Of a stretch of 64,000 nt of DNA, positions 52,425-60,916 are shown piece by piece. Source of the DNA: Methanocorpusculum sp. (GTDB lineage: Archaea > Halobacteriota > Methanomicrobia > Methanomicrobiales > Methanocorpusculaceae). Both the position numbers and the translations under genes were made by a program. Below the pieces are notes generated by a model. That model saw nothing but the letters and a program-made list of their open reading frames with translations. It ran no database searches and was not told the origin of the DNA. The stretch is taken from the NCBI GenBank assembly GCA_017387505.1, contig JAFOFB010000022.1:1-64000 (forward strand), in the 5' to 3' direction. Numbering within the stretch: position 1 is the first letter of the stretch; every line of letters starts with the position of its first letter.

Positions 52425-53372
52425 CTATGAGCGCTCCGCAACCATAGACAGTAAATCCTCTCCGTCCTCAACATCTTTGAGCCTTTTGTCTCCGATAACA
52501 AGAGTTGAACCGATCTTCTTTTCTTTACTGTAATCAGTCACCACACAAAGCGAGTGGGTTCCTGAAATCTGCGAGATGTTTCCAAGAAGCTCGGCTCTCT
52601 GGACTGTCTTTTGCGGTGTTCCGTAACAGGTTAGGATTGTTTCGTTCTCAAACACAGCAAAGGCATGGAACGGGGCGCGTCTTAGTTCATGAACACTGAT
52701 TCCAATGGATCTTAGGTGTTCTTCAGGTTTTTCCTGTGTCTCGCCTTCGGTTCTTGCAGACGGAAGGGATGCCGGAGTTCTTTCCTCTTCTACCGGTACG
52801 TAATTTAACAGGTCTATCGGCATTACAATATCGTCATCGAAGAACTCTTCGAGGCGCATTGCCATCTCAAGAGTTGTTCCCATGCCGCTTTCGTATTTGC
52901 TGACAGTTCTCCTCGAAACTCCTAATGCATGGGCTAAGTCTCCCAAAGACATAGCCATGCTTTCGCGAAGTTCGCGAAGGCGGTCTGCGTCAATATTTAC
53001 ATAAAGACCGCCAGGCGATGCATAAACAAGCGGCATCTCTCCTTCAGCCAGATAATCATACAAAGTAGCCGGGGATATTGCGTTGATGCCGTATCTTAAG
53101 TAGATAGCACCGCGTTCAAGCGGGATATCGCGGGCGCGTTCTCCGATAATAAGAGGCACTGCGTGAAGGTGGCTGGCAATTTTATCCAGATCCCATGCCA
53201 CATCTTCATTTACGCTGTCAATCTGAGATACAACTTTTATCACAAACAGATTTTCTCCGTTGGTCGTCATCAGATCAAAACTGCGTGGGCGAATCTCGCA
53301 GCGTTCTGAGACATTGTATCCAGTCATTAGAAGGATACTTACGACATTTTGGAGAAGTCTGTCTGAAGACAT
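52425..53372 (-). CDS. Archaeal HTH-type transcription regulator (COG1395 type)
   Basis: 315 residues. N-terminal nuclease-like fold (about 1-110; FDLMTTNGENLFVIKVV), central XRE-type HTH in MSLGDLAHALGVSRRTVSKYESG (about 143-165), then a regulatory C-terminal region. The ATG at 53372 lies two bases from a palindrome GTTTTATAAAAC; the TATA-like copy at 53399-53410 would make the transcript leaderless. Self-regulation is suggested. Upstream and downstream genes are not overlapping, so control of the adjacent MoxR locus is possible but unproven. Confidence 0.82.
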   Translation of the reverse strand: MSSDRLLQNVVSILLMTGYNVSERCEIRPRSFDLMTTNGENLFVIKVVSQIDSVNEDVAWDLDKIASHLHAVPLIIGERARDIPLERGAIYLRYGINAISPATLYDYLAEGEMPLVYASPGGLYVNIDADRLRELRESMAMSLGDLAHALGVSRRTVSKYESGMGTTLEMAMRLEEFFDDDIVMPIDLLNYVPVEEERTPASLPSARTEGETQEKPEEHLRSIGISVHELRRAPFHAFAVFENETILTCYGTPQKTVQRAELLGNISQISGTHSLCVVTDYSKEKKIGSTLVIGDKRLKDVEDGEDLLSMVAERS

Positions 53373-53373
53373 A

Positions 53374-53410
53374 GTTTTATAAAACAATATGGATTGCTGT
53401 TCTATAAAAC
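53374..53410 (-). promoter_or_regulatory. Twin palindromes at the regulator promoter
   Basis: GTTTTATAAAAC (53374-53385, perfect) and GTTCTATAAAAC (53399-53410, one mismatch) are 25 bp apart centre to centre. The distal copy is placed as a TATA box for a leaderless start at 53372; the proximal one spans the start point. Autorepression by the encoded HTH protein is the simple reading. Confidence 0.55.
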
Positions 53411-53411
53411 A

Positions 53412-53819
53412 TTACTGATTTTTAATTCCTGTTGCCTGACGCACCTCAATCTCTTCCATCTCGTCAATGAACGGGAGAAGACATTTGAGATACGGGCGAA
53501 GACCTACTGGGGTTTCTAAGACGCCTGTGTCAATGATTTCTGCTGCAAGCGGCTGTTCCTTTAACATCTGCTCAACATTTGCAGCAGGACCTACAATCTG
53601 CTTCATCTGTTTTTGCATATTCTTAAACCAGTCTTCAATCTCTAAGACCGGTCTAAAGTCCATGTCGGTGAAGCGGTATTTTTTGATATCCTCTTCCACG
53701 GTTGAGTTTGCCGCAATTTCTTCATCCATATACAGATAGACATTGATTTTCTCGCGGATACGAAAATCTCTTAATGTCAGAAGATCAACAGTGTCTCCTG
53801 GTTTTGGATATTCAGTCAT
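53412..53819 (-). CDS. Conserved protein of unknown function
   Basis: 135 residues, acidic, soluble. No motif recognised. Begins MTEYPKPGDTVDLL and carries a segment FKNMQKQMKQIVGPAANVEQML that may be a coiled coil. It lies 38 bases after the small OB-fold-like protein and its stop abuts the regulator promoter, so it ends that transcript. Confidence 0.6.
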   Translation of the reverse strand: MTEYPKPGDTVDLLTLRDFRIREKINVYLYMDEEIAANSTVEEDIKKYRFTDMDFRPVLEIEDWFKNMQKQMKQIVGPAANVEQMLKEQPLAAEIIDTGVLETPVGLRPYLKCLLPFIDEMEEIEVRQATGIKNQ

Positions 53820-53857
53820 ACATAGGATTTGGTTTCTGCCTGTAAAATAAACACCGG

Positions 53858-54220
53858 TTATTCGATAATCAAAATCGAGCCTGATGGTCCTACTGATATC
53901 TCTTTTGAACTGCCGTAAGTTTCAACGATTCCTGTAACTCTGATTCTGTCTCCTGTTTTGTAGAATATGTTATCAGCTCCTCCTTCTACAAATACTGTAA
54001 CTCCTGAGACATCCAAAAGCACATGGCCTCCTGTCGAAGTTATCTTTGATTCGAGGATAATTCCCTCATATGTTACGCGCGTTTTTTCCGGAGTCTCTGG
54101 TGTGTATTGGACAACTCCTGCATCCGGATACAATACACCAAAGCAGAGATAGAAAATGATGAGAATGACAGTCACAGTGAAAAGCACGCCAAGGGCTTTT
54201 TTCTCCATTTTCGTCAGCAT
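53858..54220 (-). CDS. Membrane-anchored OB-fold-like protein
   Basis: 120 residues. N-terminal helix (about 10-30, GVLFTVTVILIIFYLCFG), then a beta-rich domain with a repeated strand pattern (VTYEGIILESKITSTGG, YKTGDRIRVTGIVETYG) typical of an OB fold, probably outside the membrane. No partner identified. Starts near the divergent promoter shared with the small winged-helix gene. Confidence 0.65.
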   Translation of the reverse strand: MLTKMEKKALGVLFTVTVILIIFYLCFGVLYPDAGVVQYTPETPEKTRVTYEGIILESKITSTGGHVLLDVSGVTVFVEGGADNIFYKTGDRIRVTGIVETYGSSKEISVGPSGSILIIE

Positions 54221-54306
54221 GGATTAATATTTGTCTTATCGGACAATTAATTTATTCTTGTCATTTTTGTTTGGTAATTGGCGAACTACTCTTGTTTGTC
54301 ATAATT

Positions 54307-54350
54307 ATTGTTCGTTTGGTTTAGAACAATTCTGCAAAGATTTATATATT
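54307..54350 (+). promoter_or_regulatory. Promoter with dyad before the small winged-helix gene
   Basis: ATTGTTC (54307-54313) and GAACAAT (54324-54330) are perfect inverted arms just upstream of the TATA box TTTATATATT (54341-54350). The ATG at 54370 falls at the predicted start, so the message is leaderless. The dyad lies where the TFB recognition element would be, fitting repression by the product. Confidence 0.5.
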
Positions 54351-54369
54351 TTAAAGACAAATATTATGT

Positions 54370-54612
54370 ATGCAAAGAAGAACCATGCCTCAATCCTGTA
54401 TTACTATCCTGCAGCACCTGGAAGTAACTGGCTCACAGACCCACAAAGATCTTGTCCTTGCGACCGGACTCGCTCCTCGTACTGTCAGATATGCACTTCG
54501 CCGCTTAAAGGAAAACGGATTAATCATCGAGAAGTTCAACTTCCGTGATGCAAGACAGATGCTTTACTTCCCAAACACTATGACAACTTCTCAGCCGACG
54601 GCATCTGCATAA
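54370..54612 (+). CDS. Small winged-helix regulator
   Basis: 80 residues. The winged helix is SCITILQHLEVTGSQTHKDL to PRTVRYALRRLKENGLIIEK (about 9-55), MarR/Rrf2-like in the recognition helix, with a wing region and a short Thr/Ser-rich tail. No effector domain. ATG at 54370 is chosen as leaderless start; the ATG five codons later (54385) is the alternative. Probably regulates its own promoter. Confidence 0.75.
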   Translation: MQRRTMPQSCITILQHLEVTGSQTHKDLVLATGLAPRTVRYALRRLKENGLIIEKFNFRDARQMLYFPNTMTTSQPTASA

Positions 54613-54628
54613 GTCCAAACCCACTCCC

Positions 54629-54652
54629 TCTCTTTTATTTTTAAAAAAGAGA
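54629..54652 (+). terminator. Terminator between the winged-helix gene and nre
   Basis: TCTCTTTT (54629-54636) pairs with AAAAGAGA (54645-54652). On the minus strand, A8 at 54679-54686 gives U8 after the nre stop. Convergent genes share the site. Confidence 0.55.
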
Positions 54653-54694
54653 TACTCAGACAGCAGTACGCAGCACAGAAAAAAAACCGCAGAA

Positions 54695-55864
54695 TCAGAA
54701 ATCGAATAGCGTTTTCTGCTGTCTGATATCTTTTAATAATCCCATTTTAGTAACCCAGAAACTTGTATCAAGAGCAGTGCATGCGGCAGTTACAGCTTCT
54801 GATAATGTTCCAAAACGCTTTGGCTCCTTTGAAAGGGCTGCATGTGATGCCTCCCGGATTACCCATACTCCAAGAGGTGCCCAGTACTCTCCTGAGATAT
54901 CACGAATACATATAACCCGTGCACAGGCTTTCCTTGAATGCAGATACTCCAGAACTGCAAGACGGGCTGCATAATACGCTCCGGCAATGGGTGAGTATTC
55001 CCGTTTTGTCTTTCCCTTTTCTCCGTCCACGATGATTGTTTCCTCGTCATCTGCCCAGAGGGATTTCTTCTGCCAGCGTTCAACCATCTCGAAACGCCAA
55101 TCGTTCGAAGGGATTAGAACAAAGCACATAGAGTTTCCGTGAAGTGTGTCGCAGAACACTTCATACTCGGGAAGTGCCGGGCACTTCAGAACCTCTGACT
55201 TGTACGACGAGCAAAGCATGTCGTCTGTTGCTGTGATTGCCCATCTGGTTGGAACAACTTTTCTGTTCCGCTCAAGACCCATTAGACCTGCTGACAGAAG
55301 ATTTGTAATCTTATATACATCAGTTCCGTTCTCGAACATTATGCGGGCTGCCTCTGTTGCTTTCAAATCGGTATCAGAAGTACATGAATCAACAATTCTT
55401 GAGACCTTTGCATTGTCGATTACATCGAGTTTTTTCATCTCGCCGGAAAGTCCTGTCGGGGTTACATCGCCGTCAAAGGATACATCGAACTGAATCGGTT
55501 TTGCAAAAGCCACTTCAACATCCAGCGGCTTTGACGATAGGGCAATCTCCTGAACCTTGGAAACATCAGGGAGCTTAACATCAAGCGTCTGCCCTCCGCG
55601 AATTGTTCTTGAGCGGATGGAAACTATATCATCAATCGAAAATTTCTGCCTTACCCAGTCGAGAGGGTTGTCGGAATCATTAATCATCAAAGGCCCTCCG
55701 ACAACTCTTGGATAGCCGAAGCTTCCAACAAAAACAGACGGGGATGCACCCATGTACTCAGAGACAGGCTTTGTCTCTTTGAGCGCATGGAATCTGCGGG
55801 TTATAGGACACGCCGGAAGACCGCACATACCTTTTCCCTTACAGACGGCACACTTCGAAGACAT
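54695..55864 (-). CDS. Nre-family DNA repair protein with PCNA-interacting tail
   Basis: 389 residues. The N-terminal CAVCKGKGMCGLPACPI is the four-Cys zinc knuckle typical of archaeal NreA/NreB. The rest is the conserved Nre body (RTIRGGQTLDVKLPDV, WAITATDDMLC, EYWAPLGVWVIREASHAAL). It ends QQKTLFDF, a PIP-box-like motif, expected to bind the PCNA encoded at 7359-8108. Repair role comes from work on haloarchaeal NreA (DNA-damage sensitivity). ATG at 55864 gives the Cys-rich start; an upstream start adds 17 codons without similarity. Confidence 0.88.
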   Translation of the reverse strand: MSSKCAVCKGKGMCGLPACPITRRFHALKETKPVSEYMGASPSVFVGSFGYPRVVGGPLMINDSDNPLDWVRQKFSIDDIVSIRSRTIRGGQTLDVKLPDVSKVQEIALSSKPLDVEVAFAKPIQFDVSFDGDVTPTGLSGEMKKLDVIDNAKVSRIVDSCTSDTDLKATEAARIMFENGTDVYKITNLLSAGLMGLERNRKVVPTRWAITATDDMLCSSYKSEVLKCPALPEYEVFCDTLHGNSMCFVLIPSNDWRFEMVERWQKKSLWADDEETIIVDGEKGKTKREYSPIAGAYYAARLAVLEYLHSRKACARVICIRDISGEYWAPLGVWVIREASHAALSKEPKRFGTLSEAVTAACTALDTSFWVTKMGLLKDIRQQKTLFDF

Positions 55865-55981
55865 AGATAATCTATGTTGGCGCGTCAGGAATAAAGAGCC
55901 TCCGGCGGGGCGCAAGGCACGTCTCTTAGAGACAGTAAGGCGGCAAATTCATATTGATTAATCGTGATAAATATATGCGTT

Positions 55982-56527
55982 ATGAAAGAACTTCGCATCC
56001 ACGGAAGAGGCGGACAGGGTTCTGTGACCGCTGCTGAGCTTATTGCCACAGCGGCCTTTACTGCCGGCGTCTTTTCCCAGGCCTTCCCGGCATTCGGTGT
56101 AGAACGCCGCGGCGCGCCGGTTCAGGCATTCGTGCGGTTCAGCGACGAAAAGATTCGCCTGAGAAGCCAGGTTTACGAGCCGGACTACGTAATTGTTCAG
56201 GACAGCACATTAATTCGCGATGTCAATGTTTTCTCCGGAATGAAAGACGGAGGAATTGTCCTTATCAATACTGAGAAGAAAGGAGAATACAACGTCCCAG
56301 CAGGCGTCAAAGTAATCGCATTCGATGCAACCAAGATTGCAATCGAAGAGATTGGTCTCCCGATTACCAATACTACTTTAATGGGAGCATTTGCAGCAGC
56401 AAGCGGAGAAATCACTCTCGAAGCACTCAAAGGTGCAATTGAAGAGAGATTCCCTGGAAAACTTGCCGCAACCAACTTTGCCGCAGCAAAACGTGCATAT
56501 GAGATGATTAAGGAGGGAGCATACTAA
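55982..56527 (+). CDS. porG: Pyruvate:ferredoxin oxidoreductase gamma subunit
   Basis: Binds CoA-side domain in the four-subunit enzyme that interconverts pyruvate and acetyl-CoA plus CO2 with ferredoxin. 181 residues. ELRIHGRGGQGSVTAAELIA, the phosphate loop, and FPAFGVERRGAPVQAF are gamma hallmarks. ATG at 55982 (MKELRIHG) is the family start. The order gamma-delta-alpha-beta is that of por, not kor; so pyruvate is the likely substrate. Overlaps porD by one base (TAATG). Confidence 0.9.
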   Translation: MKELRIHGRGGQGSVTAAELIATAAFTAGVFSQAFPAFGVERRGAPVQAFVRFSDEKIRLRSQVYEPDYVIVQDSTLIRDVNVFSGMKDGGIVLINTEKKGEYNVPAGVKVIAFDATKIAIEEIGLPITNTTLMGAFAAASGEITLEALKGAIEERFPGKLAATNFAAAKRAYEMIKEGAY

Positions 56528-56793
56528 TGCCGCTTGGAATCGGATGTACTGCAAGACCAGGACAGAGCAGAAACAATAAAACAGGTTCCTGGCGTGTCTA
56601 CTACCCAATCTTAGACATCGAAAAATGCACCAAATGCGGAACATGCCAGCTCATCTGCCCGGAGGGCTGTATCACCCAGAATGAAGACAAGACCTATGCA
56701 ATCGATCTTGACTTCTGCAAGGGATGCGGAATGTGTGCCGAGGAATGTCCGGACAAGGCAAAAGCCATTTCCATGCACCTGGAGGAAAAATAA
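56527..56793 (+). CDS. porD: Pyruvate:ferredoxin oxidoreductase delta subunit
   Basis: 88-residue ferredoxin with two 4Fe-4S clusters: CTKCGTCQLICPEGC and CKGCGMCAEECP. N-terminus carries the delta-specific PGQSRNNKTGSWR stretch. It passes electrons to external ferredoxin. Starts at the porG stop (TAATG) and ends one base from porA. Confidence 0.93.
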   Translation: MPLGIGCTARPGQSRNNKTGSWRVYYPILDIEKCTKCGTCQLICPEGCITQNEDKTYAIDLDFCKGCGMCAEECPDKAKAISMHLEEK

Positions 56794-57951
56794 ATGACTA
56801 TGCAAATTATGGAAGGATCTATTGCTGTCGCAGAGACTGTTCGTCTTTGCCGTCCGCAGGTCATCTCCGCATATCCAATCACCCCGCAGACCCACATTGT
56901 TGAGGGTCTTGCATCTATCGTTGCAGACGGAAGACTTGATGCAGAGTACATCTGTGTAGAGTCTGAGTTCTCCGCACTCTCTGCATGTATCGGAGCATCC
57001 GCTGCAGGAAGCCGTGTCTACTCTGCAACTACCTCTCAGGGTCTTGCATTAATGGCGGAAGTTGTCTTCAACTCCGCAGGTATGCGCCTCCCAATCGTTA
57101 TGGGTATCGCAAACCGTGCAATCTCTGCACCGCTTTCCATCTGGAACGATCAGCAGGATTCTATCATGATGCGTGATTCCGGATGGCTTCAGTTCTACGC
57201 AGAAGACAACCAGGAAGCAGTTGACTTACACATCTTAGCATACAAGATTTGTGAAGACCACAACATTCTGCTCCCGGCATTCGTCTGTTTCGATGGTTTC
57301 ATTCTCTCTCACGTTTACGAGCCGGTTGACATTCCGGAGCAGGAAGCAGTTGACGAGTTCCTTGGTCCGTTCAACCCGTACCAGAAGCTCGACTGCAATG
57401 ACCCGATTTCCTTTGGTATGTACGCAACCCCTGAGTACTACCTCGAGTTCAGATACGAACACGACCAGGCAGTCAAGCGTGCAGCAGAAGCATTCAAGAA
57501 GTACGGAAAGGAGTTTGCAGAGAAGTTCGGACGTGACTATTCCGAGCTTGTTACCCAGTACAAGACTGAAGATGCAGAGACCATCCTCATTGCAATGGGT
57601 TCCATCTGCGGAACTATCAAGGACGCAATCGATGAGATGCGTGCAGCAGGTAAGAAGGTCGGTCTTCTTGGAATCCGCTGCTTCCGTCCGTTCCCGTCCG
57701 AGGATCTTCGCGCACTCTTAGGAAATGCAAAGCGTGTTGCAGTTCTTGACAAGAACGTGAGCCTTGGAGCAAAGGGAGCTGTTGCTCTTGAAGTCAAGGA
57801 TGCATGTTACGGCATGGAGATTCCAATCTACGACTACATCTTAGGTCTTGGAGGCCGTGATGTCAGAAAGTCCGATATCAAGAACATTGTTGCACTCTGC
57901 GAAGAGGGCAAGGGCGATATGTTCTACGGACTTCGCGAGGAGGTGCTCTAA
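56794..57951 (+). CDS. porA: Pyruvate:ferredoxin oxidoreductase alpha subunit
   Basis: 385 residues. Binds the thiamine diphosphate pyrimidine side: [46 protein letters not shown] and [16 protein letters not shown] are all typical of the family. The C-terminal domain has [11 protein letters not shown]. Starts next to the porD stop; a second ATG at codon 3 is possible. Strong codon bias suggests high expression. Confidence 0.94.
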   Translation: MTMQIMEGSIAVAETVRLCRPQVISAYPITPQTHIVEGLASIVADGRLDAEYICVESEFSALSACIGASAAGSRVYSATTSQGLALMAEVVFNSAGMRLPIVMGIANRAISAPLSIWNDQQDSIMMRDSGWLQFYAEDNQEAVDLHILAYKICEDHNILLPAFVCFDGFILSHVYEPVDIPEQEAVDEFLGPFNPYQKLDCNDPISFGMYATPEYYLEFRYEHDQAVKRAAEAFKKYGKEFAEKFGRDYSELVTQYKTEDAETILIAMGSICGTIKDAIDEMRAAGKKVGLLGIRCFRPFPSEDLRALLGNAKRVAVLDKNVSLGAKGAVALEVKDACYGMEIPIYDYILGLGGRDVRKSDIKNIVALCEEGKGDMFYGLREEVL

Positions 57952-57952
57952 A

Positions 57953-58843
57953 ATGGTCGACAGAAAACTTGAGAACTTTGACTGCGGTCACCGTGCATGC
58001 GGCGGATGCGGTGCATCTGCTGCTGTTCGCATGATCTTAAAGGGTGCAGGCGAGAACACTATCGTTGTTTCCCCGACCGGATGTCTGGAGGTTTTCTCCA
58101 CTCCATACCCGGAGACTGCATGGAAGACCCCATGGATTCACTCTCTCTTCGAGAATGCATCTGCACTCGCTTCCGGTATCGAAGCATCCTTAAAGAAGCA
58201 GGGAAGACTTGGAAAGGAAAAAATCTTAGTTATCGGCGGAGACGGAGCAACTGTTGATATTGGTACTCTTTGTATCTCCGGTGCATTCGAGCGTGGACAT
58301 GACTTCACCTACATCTGCTACGATAACGAGGCATACATGAACACCGGTATTCAGTGTTCCGGTGCAACTCCGTATGATGCTGACACCACGACTTCTCCGG
58401 CAGGTGTCTGCTCTACCGGAAACAACCGCCCGAAGAAGGACCTTCCGCAGATTTTAGTCGCACACGGTTCCCCGTACGTTGCAACCGCAACCATGGCATA
58501 CCCGATGGACCTCATGAAGAAGGTCGAGAAGGCAATGAACACTCCGGGACCATGCTACATCCAGGTTCACGCACCATGCTGTACCGGATGGGGATTCGAC
58601 AGCGCAAAGACTATGGAGATTGGAAGAATGGCAGTCGAGTGCGGTCTCTGGGTCAACTATGAGATCGAAAACTGCGAGCTTGTCTCCCAGAAGAAGGTCA
58701 AGCGTGTCCCGGTCGATGCATACCTCCAGGCTCAGAAGCGTTTCCGCCACCTCTTCAGACCTGAGAGAAACGAAGCTGAGATTGCAAAGATTCAGGCAAT
58801 CGCAGACAAAAACGCCAAGAAATACGGCATCGATATCGAGTAA
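57953..58843 (+). CDS. porB: Pyruvate:ferredoxin oxidoreductase beta subunit
   Basis: 296 residues. Binds thiamine diphosphate through [10 protein letters not shown] to [12 protein letters not shown] and carries Cys ligands of a cluster: [11 protein letters not shown] near residue 10, further Cys in [11 protein letters not shown] at 57953 lies one base after the porA TAA; 35 upstream in-frame codons overlap porA and have no match. The stop codon is inside the terminator hairpin. Confidence 0.94.
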   Translation: MVDRKLENFDCGHRACGGCGASAAVRMILKGAGENTIVVSPTGCLEVFSTPYPETAWKTPWIHSLFENASALASGIEASLKKQGRLGKEKILVIGGDGATVDIGTLCISGAFERGHDFTYICYDNEAYMNTGIQCSGATPYDADTTTSPAGVCSTGNNRPKKDLPQILVAHGSPYVATATMAYPMDLMKKVEKAMNTPGPCYIQVHAPCCTGWGFDSAKTMEIGRMAVECGLWVNYEIENCELVSQKKVKRVPVDAYLQAQKRFRHLFRPERNEAEIAKIQAIADKNAKKYGIDIE

Positions 58844-58867
58844 CCTCTGGTTACTCAGTTTTTCATT
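58838..58867 (+). terminator. Terminator of porGDAB overlapping the stop codon
   Basis: GAGTAACC (58838-58845) pairs perfectly with GGTTACTC (58849-58856), loop TCT; TTTTT and TTTTT follow at 58859-58870. The first arm contains the porB TAA (58841-58843). Confidence 0.7.
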
Positions 58868-58989
58868 TTTCATACTCCCTTTTCTTTTTTAGACTAAGTT
58901 TCAGGGATGTATTCTATAATTCCTGGTCTGGTAAATATCTTCTGTGCGGGATAGAGAAGTTACAAAAAAATGAAAAAAAAAGAGAAGCT

Positions 58990-59571
58990 TTAAGCCCGCT
59001 TCTTGGTTCTGTAAATCTCGTATATCATCATTGCAGCAAGAACCAGAATTGCTCCGCAGAAGAAAATCAGAACTGCGTTTTGCATAAATCCGAACAGATC
59101 AAATGTCGGAGCTACTTCTGTTACTTCACGTGCGAGTGCAATTCCCGGATTCTGTGTCGGGAAATAACGGGACAGCATATTTGGAATTGCCAAAAGCACA
59201 GCACATCCGATTGTTACAGCTCCTGCAACAACTCCGTAGCGTTCTACAATCTGTCTTACATCCGGACGCTTTCTTGTAGCTAAAACCACAACCTGATCTT
59301 TTACTCCGTATATTTTCATCTCGCGTCCCTTCTCGCTCCAGCGCGAATCCACAACCTCAATTAAATCCGCATCAAGCAGGTTATTCAAATGATATTTTAC
59401 CGTCGTAAGCGGAAAGCCGGTCTGCTCGGCTAAAGCTGTGGCTGTAAGCGGACCATCGGATAAAGTATTGAATAAATCTCCGGCGGTAGGGGACGCCATG
59501 GCTTTCGCAATCTTTTGAGCCTGAATTGATCCCTGCTCTAAGACTACGACGTTATCTTCTTCCTGCAGCAT
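58990..59571 (-). CDS. ArsR-like winged-helix protein with membrane helices
   Basis: 193 residues. N-terminal ArsR-type winged helix (about 20-100; GDLFNTLSDGPLTATALAEQ, FPLTTVKYHLNNLLDADLIE), a linker and two membrane helices (about 115-133 and 165-187) with a short loop between that would be outside. DNA binding from the membrane is therefore possible, as in other membrane-tethered archaeal regulators. Target genes unknown. Convergent with porGDAB, not overlapping. Confidence 0.8.
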   Translation of the reverse strand: MLQEEDNVVVLEQGSIQAQKIAKAMASPTAGDLFNTLSDGPLTATALAEQTGFPLTTVKYHLNNLLDADLIEVVDSRWSEKGREMKIYGVKDQVVVLATRKRPDVRQIVERYGVVAGAVTIGCAVLLAIPNMLSRYFPTQNPGIALAREVTEVAPTFDLFGFMQNAVLIFFCGAILVLAAMMIYEIYRTKKRA

Positions 59572-59649
59572 ACTTATTGTGCTAATCTATTGGGTTTGAG
59601 AGAATATAACCATCTCCTAAGCTACGAAAAAATTGGTAACTATCTGAAT

Positions 59650-59684
59650 AAAAAAAAAGAATGAGTAAGCAGGTGTAGAACCTG
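59650..59684 (-). terminator. Terminator after the PRC-barrel gene
   Basis: On the minus strand CAGGT-tctac-ACCTG (59670-59684 plus strand) follows the stop of the PRC gene, and U9 (A9 at 59650-59658) completes it. Confidence 0.6.
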
Positions 59685-59685
59685 T

Positions 59686-59937
59686 TTAACGAAGCATGTA
59701 GCGGTCGACTACAATAAAGTCAGTGATGTCCTTTACTGCATCGAACGGAATAACAATTGCATCGTTTTCAACTCTGAAGCCTGAAGTGTCAAAGCCTGCA
59801 TCAGGGCGAACAACTAACTGCTTTAAGAGGCCTGTTTTTGCATCAAAGGAGATGTTTTTAATCTGACCAATGATTTTTCCGTCGGTACTCATTACACGCT
59901 TTCTGCGAATATTGTGGGTAAACTGCTCACTCTGCAT
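59686..59937 (-). CDS. PRC-barrel domain protein
   Basis: 83 residues, one PRC barrel: RKRVMSTDGKIIGQIKNISFD, LLKQLVVRPDAGFDTS, IPFDAVKDITDFIVVD, length as for single-domain archaeal members. PRC barrels serve in RNA processing (RimM) and, in archaea, cell division (CdpB-type proteins). This short form resembles the division group but no ftsZ is near, so the role is inference. Single gene with its own terminator. Confidence 0.85.
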   Translation of the reverse strand: MQSEQFTHNIRRKRVMSTDGKIIGQIKNISFDAKTGLLKQLVVRPDAGFDTSGFRVENDAIVIPFDAVKDITDFIVVDRYMLR

Positions 59938-59984
59938 AATCTAAATATTCGTTGGTTAGGGAACTATATATCCGTTTTGTCTTT

Positions 59985-60887
59985 TCAAAGCGCAGGGAAT
60001 ACACGAAGGATGTCTGAGTGGGTCATAATTCCAACAGGTTTTTCTCCGTCCATTACAATTACTCTTCCAACATCGCGTTCTTTAAACTGACGGACAACTT
60101 CATAGAGCCTTTTGTCAGCCGGAATTGTAATTACATCCTTTACCATCATTTCGCGTACGAGATTTTCTCCTGTCATGCCGCGGTCGATTGAGGTTACAAT
60201 GTCAGTTAGCGTCACAATTCCTGCAAGTTTTCCGTTTTCGAGAACAGGTGCTCCGTGAATCTTCTTCTGAAGGAGTGTTTTCATCGCGTAGGCAATGGTC
60301 ATGTCCGGCTCAAGTGAAATAAGAGGCATTGACATATAGTCTCTTACAGGCTTTTTTGGAAGGCCTGTCATCTCGGATGTAGAGATTAGAAGAGCACTGT
60401 TAATCTCATCCTTTCCAAACACTTCGCCCTTAATCAGAAGTTTGTTTACAGGAGTTGGTCCTACAGTTACGCGGTCTCCAATCTCAAACGCGCGGACATT
60501 TCCAATAATCTTAATCAGCGCATGGCAGAGGTCGGCGTGGGTTAAGGTTGTAAATGCAATCTCTGAGACTTTTATGCCGTCCATGTCACAATTGTTTTTC
60601 TGAATCGGGACATCGCTTTCAGAATAATCGTTTGTGATATTCAGCTCTCCATATGCGCGTGCTGTTGGATGATAGCCTCCTTTGGGTCCGGGCACTCCGT
60701 CCACTAATCCGAGAACTTTGAGCGCCTGCATCTGATTGCGGACTGTTCCGGGGTTTCTCTTGATAATCTCAGCTATGTCTTCACCCTTGATAGGATGCGA
60801 ATATTGATGATAGAGCGAGATAAGAGTAATAAGGATATCTTTTTGTATCAGCGATAAATCAATATCTGGTGAATTGTCTGACTGCAA
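59985..60887 (-). CDS. HTH-CBS regulator
   Basis: About 300 residues. N-terminal winged helix (about 10-75; IKGEDIAEIIKRNPGTVRNQMQAL), a middle domain to about 190, then two CBS motifs (RDYMSMPLISLEPDMTIAYA; REMMVKDVITIPADKRLYEV). CBS pairs usually bind adenosine nucleotides, so a nucleotide-sensing regulator is likely. No ATG precedes the HTH; I put the start at a TTG (60887). A start at 60989 in the same frame would run through the divergent GTPase start and is unlikely. The two genes share a 29-base promoter gap. Confidence 0.75.
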   Translation of the reverse strand: MQSDNSPDIDLSLIQKDILITLISLYHQYSHPIKGEDIAEIIKRNPGTVRNQMQALKVLGLVDGVPGPKGGYHPTARAYGELNITNDYSESDVPIQKNNCDMDGIKVSEIAFTTLTHADLCHALIKIIGNVRAFEIGDRVTVGPTPVNKLLIKGEVFGKDEINSALLISTSEMTGLPKKPVRDYMSMPLISLEPDMTIAYAMKTLLQKKIHGAPVLENGKLAGIVTLTDIVTSIDRGMTGENLVREMMVKDVITIPADKRLYEVVRQFKERDVGRVIVMDGEKPVGIMTHSDILRVFPAL

Positions 60888-60916
60888 AACTAATAAAGGA
60901 ATGGGTTTAGTAGAAA

